Below are positions 24,410-34,798 of a stretch of DNA of 64,000 nt, piece by piece (position 1 is the stretch's first letter; each line of letters begins with the position of its first letter). The stretch comes from Zanthoxylum bungeanum (Eukaryota; Streptophyta; Magnoliopsida; Sapindales; Rutaceae), in assembly GCA_019454045.1 (NCBI GenBank), contig SKCR01007814.1:1-64000 (forward strand). The letters are read 5' to 3'. Made by a program: the position numbers and the translations under genes. The notes under the pieces were generated by a model. The model did no database searches, was not told where the DNA came from, and saw nothing but the letters and a program-made list of their open reading frames with translations.

Positions 24410-26423
24410 TGTTGGACAGTTATGACCCATAGCGTCACTATTTATACGGATCATGGTGTTGTTCTACAAATTAACTATGTGACAAAGGAAATTGCTCTTT
24501 TATCATTTGTGATTAGATCACCAAGATGTATAAATGATGAAAGGTCCATATGATTAGTTCCTGGATTGAGATGATATGAGACAGTATCAATCCATAAAGG
24601 TTTAATCATTAAATATCCCTAGTTGTAGTATTATCGAGATTAGACATCGATAATACGGAATAGACTAGTATTACACTTGAGCGCGTTATGAGAGCATCAC
24701 GGCATAGTTCTCATATATTTGGGTATATGATACTCATGCAAGTGTAGTATGAGGTTGTGTTTTACCGATGGTACGGAAAACAGCTTCGCTCTGGATAGAC
24801 CCCTCGGAATTCCATTGGTAGTATTACTATGTGTCTATGGAAGTCCAAATCAGGGTAGGTGTATTTAGTCTTAACCTGAGACTTGCACCGCTAATACTTG
24901 CGACAATCAATGTACTTTGGTTTTGGTCGTCAAGGGCTTTAATAGGTTCTGTGTACGCCTCTTCTGGGTATATTGAGAATCGTAGTGTATTGGGTGTGAT
25001 GTCGAGATGGAAGTATCACTCCAGTAATAGTGGAGATGATGATCACGTAGGATACGTAACTCGTTCTCTAATATGTTGCAGAACTATCGGGATATTATGA
25101 CTAGGTCATGTTTATCTGATTATAGAGACTAGTTACCAGAGATCCGATATGTGCTTCGTACGGGACAGACACATTTCCAGCCCAGGCCTTGCACGTGACA
25201 TCCGATGCTGGATCGAAATACGCAATACTACGTATACTACGCCTGATATAGATCACATACTCCTGTAAGGATATATCTGGAGAATTGGGTAGGCATGATG
25301 CTTTGCTAGAAGCCAACCATGTCTTGTAAATTGGTGCAAATGTAGTACTAGGTACTTACGTGTTCGGATAGTCCGACGACCGGATTTACTGCCAACATAT
25401 CTGGGGATCTCATGTGTCGCTTCCTGAAGATTCACCGATGATGTATGACTCGCACTTTATTAATCTGGGATTAATTAATTATGAGAGAGAAAATTAATCT
25501 GGGATTAATAGCGGAGATATTTTATCTGGGATAAAATATTAATTTTGAATTAATCGATAAATTAATATATTCGATATATTAAACGAAATTGGATTTCGAC
25601 GCGGAATTGAAATTAGATTTTAATTCGGGCGAACGAGTTAATTTAGAATTAATTCGTTAGCGATGTGAATAGTAATTTTGCTAGGCAAAGTTATTTAATT
25701 AAATTAGATTTAATTTCGCCGCAACGGAAAATTCGTTAATTTGGAATTAGCGAACCCGAGCCCGGGAGTGTTTGCAGGAGCACTCGCTTTGCGAATTAAA
25801 GTGCGGCCTACAAGTCACATCAAGCGTCAAATCACTAGTCAATCGATTGATGTGATGTCTAGTCACTTTGAGTGATATGACAACATGTCACTATTGATTG
25901 ATGGTGGTAGATGGAAGGCATTAATTGTCTTTTGCCTTTGAATTTTTTGAAAAGGAAAAATGGTATATGTTTAATTGTTTTTTGAAATGAATTAACTTAT
26001 ACACAAAACACTTTTTTCTTCTCTCATTCCTCTCCCTACTCTCACGCCCAAGGGGCTACTGTTCTTCTCATTTTTCTGTCAAGAAACTGAGAATGAAGAA
26101 GAAGTGCAAGGGTGATTTTTGTGGCAAAACTTACCAAGTGCTAGCACACTTCCGGAGTCTTGCGAAGGTGATAGGGAACCGCATCCATTAGCATGGAATT
26201 TCAACACATAGCTTGGAGCTTGGTGGATCATCCATGGCCGAAAATGGAACAAAATGGAGGCCAAAAATCTGCACTACCGTGAGCTTCCAAGGAGGGCATA
26301 AAGAGTTTTGTTCTTCGTCGCATCGCTCAACCACTCAATGTAAGTATTCCGCAACTTCCTTGTTGTATTCACATGTATGTTTCTTGCTTAAATCGATCCC
26401 GGTTAGACCGTAGAATCCCAACA
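24410..26423 (+). repeat. A2 LTR2 (shared middle LTR)
   Basis: It is 2014 bp with intact TG...CA ends (tgttggacag, atcccaaca). A polypurine tract precedes it and a primer binding site follows it, so it serves as 3' LTR of the first unit and 5' LTR of the second. It keeps the roughly 110-bp segment missing from LTR1. Confidence 0.92.
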
Positions 26424-28919
26424 ATGGTATCAGAGCGAAGTTGAGCATGAAACTTGAACTTAGGGTTAAAATTGGGTAAATTGAATTTGAGCATGATTTG
26501 ATAAAATTCTTTGATTAAGTTTGCTTGAATGATGTTTAATTGAAGTTGGATTGGATCAATTTCATGAAAATTTGATTGGATCATTTTTTGCCCAAAAAGT
26601 TGCCTTGGCCGAGAGGTACATGAACCCTAAATGTCTTGGTATTTTGTTTGTTTGATCATTGGATGACTTGAAACAATTGGGTAATGTTGATTTAAGATTC
26701 AATTGGATTGGATTTAAAATTGGACATAAAAATACCCTAAATGCCGAGACTAGTGAAACATGAATTGGGTTTGGTTTTTGATTAAAATGCGTTGGACATG
26801 TTTTGATGATAATGAGCATAATTAATTAGGCTAATTGGTGTTTTGGAAATATTGATTTGGTTGATTAATTATGGAATACACTTTGATTAATTAAGTTATA
26901 AAATTTGGAATTTGGTAATTTAATTAATTGGGCCTATTTTTGAAATTGGGCTTTTAAAGTTATAATTGGGCTTTTATGGGCTTGGTTGTACCAAGATTGG
27001 GTTTAGGCTAAATTGGTTGGATCCAATTGGGCCCAAAACCATATCCATAAAGTCCAATTATAACTAATGGACCTTTAATATTAATTGGGCCTAAATTAGT
27101 TTCTTGGCAAATAAGGGTGATTCCTTAAATCGCCTTTGGTATTTGGGTTTGACCAATATTGACCAAAAGTCTATCCCTTAAGAAATTAATTAAAAGCCCA
27201 TTGGACTTTAAATTAAATTGACATTGGATGTTAATCGGGCTTTGAGACCCGCAACGATTAGATTTAGAATCTAAGTCGTAAAGGTTCGTTAATAAAGTGT
27301 AATATTTAATTTGGAATTAAATAGTGAATTAGTATTAAATGCAAATTAAATTGGATTTAATATTGTAGTTTAATTTAATTCAAGAATTCGTACTTTGAGT
27401 ACTTATTCGCAAAACGAGTTGGACTCGCGCAAAAAATCAAATCGTTGTTTGAACATGGAATGGTCATTAATATTCAGATTAATTAATTGGATTAGATTGA
27501 TTGATAACATGCTTGTGTGAATACATGGTTGCGATGCATGAATAATGCATATCGGATGGATATTAGATGGGTGGGGCAATTTTGGAAATTGTTGTAATAA
27601 ATTTAGAATTTATTAATTGGACCTGCGTGTCCAGCCTATTACCTCATTACTCTATGTATTTCTCTTCTCACCTATTCCCCTTAATGTAAATGAGGTTTCT
27701 TTAGAAGTGTTATGTAACGGGTAGAAGTAATACTAGTGCTAGCGGGAGAGAGGAAATGGAGAGATTTGTTCTAGGAACAATGTGTTAAAGTATCCATCCG
27801 CATATCATTATTATTTTATTTATATGCGCCTTATTATGTGTTTAGAATGCATGTTTAAGGGTGTATGATGATGAGACCTTAACAAAGATAATAAATTGGT
27901 TGCCAATTTGCACGCGAAAAACCCTCAACATCATATTAAGCGTTTTTCCTTCCATTGAGTGATTCTTACTCAAGATCCAAGACTGGCATTTGTTTGTTGG
28001 CCAAAGTCAAGACCTTTGTCCGTCGAGGATGTGTTTGAATCATGAAGGCCTTGTTCCATATTGGTGTCTTGTCCAAGTTGTGATTTTTTGGCCAAAGTCA
28101 AGATCACTTGTTGTCCATCGACATTGATTACAAAGCTTTCCATAGTCAATGGGTTCCGCTTAACTGGGATCACTAAGTTTGTTGTGCCAAAGCCAAGGCT
28201 TAGTTGATTCAGAGGAAAAAGGTTAGGCAATATATTGGATATATTGGCATATATAAGATATATGTTTCAGACTTGGATGTCCACCTACTGGATCTAGGAA
28301 TTAGATGAGATGTAATTGATCTTAGAGATTTACCTAGTTAATTATCATACAATTTGTTGGCCAAAGTCAAGATTGTGTGTTATTTAACGGGATCCTAGCC
28401 TACTAGGAAACAAGGTTTCCCGAGTACTCAACAGAGGGTTAGAGGCTCGCTGAAAAAAATAGTGGGAGGCAAGTATTAAATTTACAATATTCGTTTAGTA
28501 ACTTGTCATACGCGCTCATTTCAAATATTTCGTCGTTAAATTAATATATTAGTTGGACTAATATTTAATCGTTGTTTTAATTAAAACAGTTGGACTCTAT
28601 TCAAACAATTTCAATTAATAGTTGATTTTATAATTGGATTATAGTAATCAATATAATTAAATTTAATCTATTAAATTATAGTTGATTAAATAGTTGGACT
28701 ATAGTAATCATTATAATGAATAGTACCTAAAATAGTTGATTGGATAGTTAGACTATAGCAATCAAGATAAATTGAAAGATTAGTGTTTAAACCAGAATCC
28801 TGGGAGAAAATGTGTTTGAACGACTTTAATTTTCAAATTGGGAATAATTAATCAAGATAGTCCTGAAAAACTAAGAAGTTACTTTATTTGATAAAATAAC
28901 ATCTTAGGCCTAAGCCCGG
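26424..28919 (+). other. Second leader of A2, cut before gag
   Basis: It begins with an intact PBS, tggtatcagagc (26425-26436). It matches leader 1 closely and keeps the GGAAAC-AAG-GTTTCC stem (28406-28420). It ends at ctaagcccgga, where leader 1 would run on into gag; instead LTR tail sequence follows. Gag-pol of this unit and most of its 3' LTR are deleted. Confidence 0.85.
28546..28756 (+). other. Hairpin row in A2 leader 2
   Basis: Units at 28546-28564 (8-bp arms), 28629-28643, 28690-28702 and 28744-28756 are intact. The ACAGT unit near 28587 is weakened: its second arm reads ACTCT instead of ACTGT. Confidence 0.65.
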
Positions 28920-29006
28920 AATGTAAGTATTCCACAACTTCCTTGTTGTATTCACATGTATGTTTCTTGCTTAAATCGATCCCAGTTAGACCGTAGAATC
29001 CCAACA
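28920..29006 (+). repeat. Remnant of a third A2 LTR (last 87 bp)
   Basis: atgtaagtattccac at 28920 through ccgtagaatcccaaca at 29006 matches the final 87 bp of LTR2 (26337-26423). It is followed by the target duplication gacta. The junction to the leader shares two or three bases (aa/aat), as in deletion by illegitimate recombination. Confidence 0.88.
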
Positions 29007-29453
29007 GACTATGCCCATCTGTCCGAGCTGCTCAATGTCAGTAATCATCTGTGAGACATGGTGCTCAACAGACGTACCCTCTGACATGCGAGTGCGGAAG
29101 AGCTTCTTCTGCAACTCGTATCTTTGCGATCTAAGGTTAGATCGGTGGAGATCGTGCAACTTCGCCATCATCTCATAGGGATCCAACCCCTTGTTTTGAC
29201 GACGGAATTACGGAGTCATAGCGGCAAGCATTACCGATTGAGCAGTCGCATTATCATCGTTATGAGTCTTCCAAAGCTCTAGCTAAAGCAACTGATCAGG
29301 TCGGGGCTTAGGCCCAAGAGGTCGCTCTATAGTGTAGAGTAACTTCTCGGATCCCAGAATTATTCCGAGATTCATGTCCCAGTCCTGAAAGTTTCTGCCA
29401 TTAAAGACGTTGTCGCCCATGACAATATCCCTAATGCTTAACTTTCATGTCAT
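29007..29453 (-). pseudogene. A1 gag N-terminal part
   Basis: The start codon is at 29453 by comparison with A3 (48299), but its third codon is TGA. The readable text is VMGDNVFNGRNFQDWDMNL, LLYTIERPLGPK, SVMLAAMTP-stop-FRRQNKG, and LHRSNLRSQRYELQKKLFR. The TAA after MTP sits at the same codon as in A3, while A4 has CAA there. The frame is cut at 29011 by A2 and continues at 16687. Confidence 0.85.
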
Positions 29454-31656
29454 CTTAACCGCAATAGTCCAACTATTCGATTAACGATGTATGGGTACAG
29501 TCCAACTGTTACAAGAGAAATAATAATATATTAGTCCAACTAATAAAATAATTGACGAAATAATTTGAAAGCGCGTAAAGCTAAGTATTTGAACGAAATT
29601 GCAAATTCAATACTAGCCTCCCACTATTTTTTGGCTAGCCTCTAACCATCTGTTGAGTACTCAGGAAACCTAGTTTCCTAGTGGGCTAGGATCCCGTTAA
29701 ATAACACACAACCTTGACTTTGGCCAACAAGCTGTATGATATTTAACTAGGTAGATCTCTAAGATAAATTGGATCTCATCCAATTCCTAGATTCGGTAGG
29801 TGTACCTCCAAGTCCGAAACATATATACAATATATATGCCAATATATCCAATATATTTTTCTAACGTTTTTCCTCTGAATCAACTAAGCATTGGCTTTGG
29901 CACAACAAGCTTAATGATTCCAGTTAAGCGGAACCCATTGACTTTGGAAAGCTTCGTAATCGATGTCGATGGACAAGAAGTGATCTTGACTTTGGCCAAA
30001 AAATCACAACTTGGACAAGACACACGATATGGAACAAAGCCTTCATGATTCAAACACATCCGTGAGGGACAAAGGTCTTGACTTTGGCCAACAAACCAGT
30101 GCAAATCTTAGATCTTCAGTAAGAATCACTCAATAGAAGGAAAACACTTAATATTTGATGAGGGTTTTTCGCGTAAATTGGCAACCAATTTATTATCTTT
30201 GTTAGGTCTCATCATACACCCTTAAGCATCCATTCTAAAAGCATAATAAGGCGCGAAAGTAAATTAATAACGATATGTAGATGGATATTTCACAGATTGT
30301 TCTTAGAACAAATCACTCCATTTCCTCTCCCCGGCTAGCATTATTCTTACTTCTACCCAATTACATAATACAATTAAAGAAACCTCATTAACATTGAGGG
30401 GAATTAGGTGAGAAGAGAATTACAAAGAATAAAGAGAGATAAGGCTGGACACGCATGTCCAATTTAATAAATTCTAAATTTACAACAATTTCCAAAATTG
30501 CCTTTCCCTTCTAATATCCATCCGATATACGTTATTCATTCAACACATCCATGTATTCACACAAAGCATGTTATTCAATCAATCTAATCCAATTAATTAA
30601 TCTTGAATAAAGTGATCATCCAATGTTCAAACAACGATTTGATTTTGCGCGAGTCCAACTCGTTTGAGAATAAGTACTCAAAGTACGAATTCTTGAATTA
30701 TATCGAACTATAATTTAAATCTAATTTAATTCGTATTCAATACTAATTCCATGTTTAATTCTAAATTAAATAACTACACTTGTTAATGTGCCTTTACGAC
30801 TTAGATTCCAAATCTAATCTAAATGGTTCTCAAAGCCCAATTAACATCCAATGTTATTTAATTAAAGTCCAATGGGCTTTCAATTAATTTCTTAAGGCAT
30901 GGACTTTGGTCAATATGGGTCAAACCCAAATAGCAAAGCCCAATTAAGGAATCACCATTATTTGCCAAGAAACCAATTTAGGCCCATTAGGCCCAATTAA
31001 ACATTAAAAGGTCCATTTGTTATATTTTAGACTTAATGGAATGGTTTAGGCCCAATTTGGATCCAATCCAATTGTCCTAAACCAACTTGGCCCAACCAAG
31101 CCCATTAGCCCCAAATACAACATTTAAAGCCCAATTCTAAATTAAGCCCAACTAATTAAATTTCAAAATTCCAAATTTCATAATTTAATTAATTAAAGTG
31201 TTTAGCGATGATTAATCTTTTTAAATTAACATTTCCAAAATACTAATCTAATCCATTAATCATGCATTAATTTGTTCAACACATGTCCAACATTTTGAAA
31301 CAAAAAATCATCTCATTCCATGCTATATCACTCACGGCATTGGTGGGTTTTAATATCCGATTTCGTTTTCAATCCGATTGAATTACAAATCAACATTTCC
31401 CAAGTCTTTAAACTCATCCAATGATCAAAAGAACAAAAAATACCATGAGTTAGGGCAACATTCATATTCGGCCAAGCCAATATTTTGGGCAAAAATTGAT
31501 CCAATTAATTTTTCATGAAATTGATCATATATAACTCCAAGTTATCCATATATAAGCATGCTCAAACAAACAATTTGGTTAAATCATGCTCAAATCCAAT
31601 TTACCCAAATTTTACCCTAATCTTTCTCATGCTCAAATTAGGCTCCATGATACCAT
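29454..31656 (-). other. Untranslated leader and PBS of A1
   Basis: It holds three hairpins (29463-29545), the stem GGAAAC-CTA-GTTTCC (29664-29678) and ggcccaat words at 30840-31160. The PBS region 31641-31655 reads TGGTATCATGGAGCC on the minus strand, matching initiator tRNA-Met for only the first eight or nine bases. Confidence 0.75.
29463..29545 (-). other. Hairpin row in the A1 leader (three units)
   Basis: Plus-strand arms around loop CCA: AATAGT/ACTATT 29463-29477, ACAGT/ACTGT 29497-29509, TATTAGT/ACTAATA 29529-29545. The first ends 10 nt before the gag start codon. A3 and A4 have the same three units; A0 and A2 have five. Confidence 0.7.
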
Positions 31657-32982
31657 TGTTGGTTTCTAAAGTTGTTCCCAATATCATATTTAAGCATAAA
31701 AACATGTGAATACATAAAAAAGTATGGCAGAATCATACTTACAAAGATCGGATGGTTGAAGACGATGAACACAAAAAAATGCTCTCTTGAAGATTCGGCC
31801 AAGGTGCTCCTTTTGTTGAAGAGTTGAATCCAAGCTCCAAGCTTTGTGTTGATTCCAAGCTCAAAGGTGGGTTTCCCTAACACCTTGAATGATTCTTTAA
31901 GTGTGCTAGGAAGTAAAGAAAAGAAAAATATTTCTTCTTCTTCTTCAAGGAGGCTCACGGCAATGGAGCAAATGGGAGAGAGAGAGTTTCAAGTTTTTGG
32001 TATTTTGTTTTCTAAAAACATAATACAAAAATCTCACCCAAATTTGGTATATCCCTTTCCAAAAGTCAAAAGCCAATTTTAGAGGCAAAATTGCATTAAT
32101 TGCCCTCAACAACCAACATCACCCTTCTTAATGAAATATATAATCTATATCAGGCGTAGTATACGTAGTATTGCGTATTGAGATCCAGTATCGGATGTCA
32201 CATGCAAGGATTGGGGCTGGAATAGTGTATGCCCCGTACGAAGCATATATCAGATTACAAGCAACTAGTCTCTTTAATCGGATAATCATGACCATGTCAT
32301 ATTATCCCGATGGTTGGAACCAATTTAGAGTACCAGTTCTGTATCCCTGCGTGATCATCATTCCCATATGACTGAAATGATACTTTCATCTTGACATCAC
32401 ACCCAATACACTACGATTCTCAATAAACCCAGAAGAGGCGTACACAGAACCTGTTAAAATCATGGACGACCAAAACCAAAGCGTATTGATTGTCGCAAGT
32501 ACTAGCGATGTAAGTCTCAGGTTAAGACCAAATACACCTACCCTGATGCGGATCCCCATAGACACATAGTCATACTACCAATGGGATTCCGCGGGGTCTA
32601 TCCAGAGTGAAGCTGTTTCCGTACCATCGGTAAACACAACCTCCTATCACACTTGCATAAATATCTAATACTTAAATATATGAGAACTATGCCGTTACGC
32701 TTCCATAACACGCACAAGTGCAATACTAGTCTATTCCGCATTATCGATGTCCAGTCTCGATAATATTACGACTAGGGATATTTAATGATTAAACCTTTAT
32801 GGATTGATATTGTCTCATATCTTATAATCTGGAACTAATTATAAGGACTTTTATCATTTATATATTTAAGTAATCAAATTACAAAATGATAAAATGCAAT
32901 TTCCATTGCTACATAATTAATTTGTACAAAAACCACAATGTCTTTTACAAATAGTGACGCTATGGGTCATAATTGTCTAACA
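31657..32982 (-). repeat. 5' LTR of A1, internally deleted
   Basis: It starts tgttggtttc and ends tgtctaaca. It matches 11266-13201 but jumps near 32121 from accaacatcac to ttcttaatg, leaving out about 600 bp that correspond to about 11732-12347. The deletion takes the gtgatgtgac repeats and part of the conserved core. Confidence 0.9.
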
Positions 32983-33336
32983 CTACTGATAAGGTAGAAA
33001 TGATTAGATCAAAATTGAAGACAGTTTAAGATAGACATAAGAGATAAGTACATATAAAAAGAAATGACATTGATTACCAAGTGGCTGATGAAGTATTCTT
33101 GAAGGTTTCGCCTTGGAAGAGTGTCATGAGATTTGGCAAGAAAGAAAAGTCAAGTCCTCAGTTTATTAAGTCTTATGAGATCTTAAAGCGAATTGGACCA
33201 GTTGCTCATAGACTTGCATTGCCACATGAGATTTTAAAAATTCACGATGTTTTTCATGTGTTCATGTTAAGGAGGTACAAATTAGATCATTCTCACATTT
33301 TAGAGAGACAATCAGTTGAGCTGAGAAAGGACTAGT
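32983..33336 (+). pseudogene. Ty3/gypsy integrase fragment (second part)
   Basis: It continues the integrase cut at 11265. After the duplicated ctact come DYQVADEVFLKVSPWKSVMR, FGKKEKSSPQFIKSYEILKR, IGPVAHRLALP and IHDVFHVFMLRRYKLDHSHI, the C-terminal region that precedes a chromodomain in this gypsy group. It ends at ELRKD-stop, with no chromodomain and no 3' LTR visible. Plus strand, same sense as 10348-11265. Confidence 0.85.
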
Positions 33337-34072
33337 AATATATATATATATATATATATTTATTTATTTTGCTGTTATCTTTGTCCAAACTAAATTCAAT
33401 TCTTGTTTTAAAAATGACAGGTTTATATTGTAATGCTTCAATTAAGACAATTATGTTTTTTTAGAATATAAAAGTGAAAAAATAAATCTTTTATAAAGGA
33501 TAATTTTGTCTTCACATAATGTTATTTTTTCCAAATTGCTTTTCATTCTTAATATCCCAATTTGGATGGTTGGATGTTGATGAATTTTTTTTTTTTTTTG
33601 TTATATTCCCTTCCACTTTATTCCACCTCTTAAATTCAACCAAAAAATTATTTTTAATTTTTTTAAGTTATATTTGATCATAAACTTATCTTTCCATCAA
33701 TTCAAATATAACCTTAAATTATCTTAAATGTTGTATTTGAGCCTAATATAGCTTTGGATTTATCCCTAATGTGGCGATATATTATTGGTCATTTTTAATC
33801 CTTTTACTAAAATTTATTATTTTCAGAAAAAAAAAATCCAATCATCACAAGAGTATTTAAGTAGTTTAGAACATCTCTAATTTATTTTAAAATCCACGTC
33901 AAGAGATGTAGGGAGTGAGATATGATTTTTTTCATGTCTTATACATAAATCAAAATTATGAATTCATTAATTAAAAATTATTTATTTTTATTTTTATTTT
34001 TATAAAAAGATTATCATTCTAATTTTGGTAAAATAAATTTATAATAATTAATAATTAATAATTTATATGTTG
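33337..34072. other. AT-rich gene-upstream spacer
   Basis: A TA dinucleotide run at 33337-33360 and a poly-T run at 33585-33599 are the only clear features. No gene or known repeat is recognised. Confidence 0.6.
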
Positions 34073-34080
34073 GGTACGTA

Positions 34081-34729
34081 GCCCTGAACGCGATTCGGTT
34101 TCGAACTGTAAACCAGACCGAATCAGAACCGGAACTGAACCGGTCAATAGTTCTGAGCCGAATTGGAATGGTCGAAGAACCGGTTCGGTTCTTCAAAATT
34201 TCGAAACCGAACTGGAATCGAGAGTTGAACTGAACCGCAAGAACCGATCCGGGAAAACGAACTGTGGAATCGATTTAGTGAACAGAACCGGGCAACCGAA
34301 AGGGAGAACCGAACCAGAGAACCTAAAATTTTAACTAATTTATAATAATTTTTGAAATAATTTTTTATTTTACTTTTGTAGTTTTTAAAAAGAAGAACGA
34401 GTCACCTTTTAATATGATTTTGAAATAAGCTTTTATTATTTTTGAATAGGTTTTGGGGTAATTAATCATTTAACATTAATTAGATAAAAAATGAGTCAAA
34501 ATTAATGAAAAATATTTAATGATTGTAACTTATATTTTCCCAATATTTTACTATAATCAAAATATTTAAAAATATTTTACTAATTTTTATAACTTGATAG
34601 AACCATTCCGAGAACTGATTCCTATTTCAGTTCCGATTCCTAAATCTGTTCAAAATCAAAACAGAAAAAAAATCGTAAGTGAACCGAATCGAACTGTTAT
34701 TGTTAGAATCCACCCGCGGTCACCCCTAC
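34081..34729. mobile_element. hAT-like non-autonomous element upstream of the peptidase gene
   Basis: The ends read TAGCCCTGAACGCG (from 34078) and, reversed, TAGGGGTGACCGCG (to 34727), matching at 10 of 14 positions. The direct repeat ggtacgta occurs at 34073-34080 and 34730-34737, so the exact border is uncertain by 2-3 bases. Both subterminal parts are full of ggttcggttc/gaaccgaac words; the middle is AT-rich. About 650 bp with no transposase frame. The 8-bp duplication and TAGGG-type ends suggest the hAT superfamily. It ends about 70 bp before the gene's ATG. Confidence 0.65.
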
Positions 34730-34798
34730 GGTACGTATGAGTACTGTTGGAGATCTCTGACCCTTTTACTCAACTTCATTTGCGCTTCATCAAGAACA

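Larger units (their letters stand above)
16693..29006 (+). mobile_element. Copia element A2: three-LTR tandem nested in A1 gag
   Basis: In order on the plus strand: LTR1 (16693-18605), leader and decayed gag-pol (18606-24409), LTR2 (24410-26423), a second PBS and leader (26424-28919), then only the last 87 bp of a third LTR (28920-29006). Exact target duplications gacta lie at 16688-16692 and 29007-29011, and A1 gag reads through once A2 is removed. So the tandem is one insertion that was later enlarged by unequal LTR exchange and trimmed. The total is 12,314 bp. Confidence 0.92.
11266..32982 (-). mobile_element. Copia element A1, nested in a gypsy integrase and split by A2
   Basis: A complete family A element on the minus strand: 5' LTR 32982-31657, leader, gag (split at 29012/16692), protease, integrase, RT, RNase H, polypurine tract and 3' LTR 13201-11266. 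Exact 5-bp target duplications ctact lie at 11261-11265 and 32983-32987. The host sequence on both sides is one gypsy integrase. Without A2 it is about 9.4 kb. Its 5' LTR has lost about 600 bp internally. Confidence 0.92.

Noticed and set aside
27970..28230. Antisense frame in the leader (NPLTMESFVINVDGQ...) present in A0, A1, A2 and A3.
   Set aside because: Between A1 (29921-30045) and A3 (48766-48890) I count about two silent and five amino-acid changes, and frames break in A0 and A1. The opposite strand is open in part as well. A chance frame in repeated DNA is more likely.
34679..34798. Upstream extension of the peptidase frame to 34679.
   Set aside because: The first codon is GTG, not ATG, and the stretch lies largely in the hAT-like element. 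The first ATG is at 34799.
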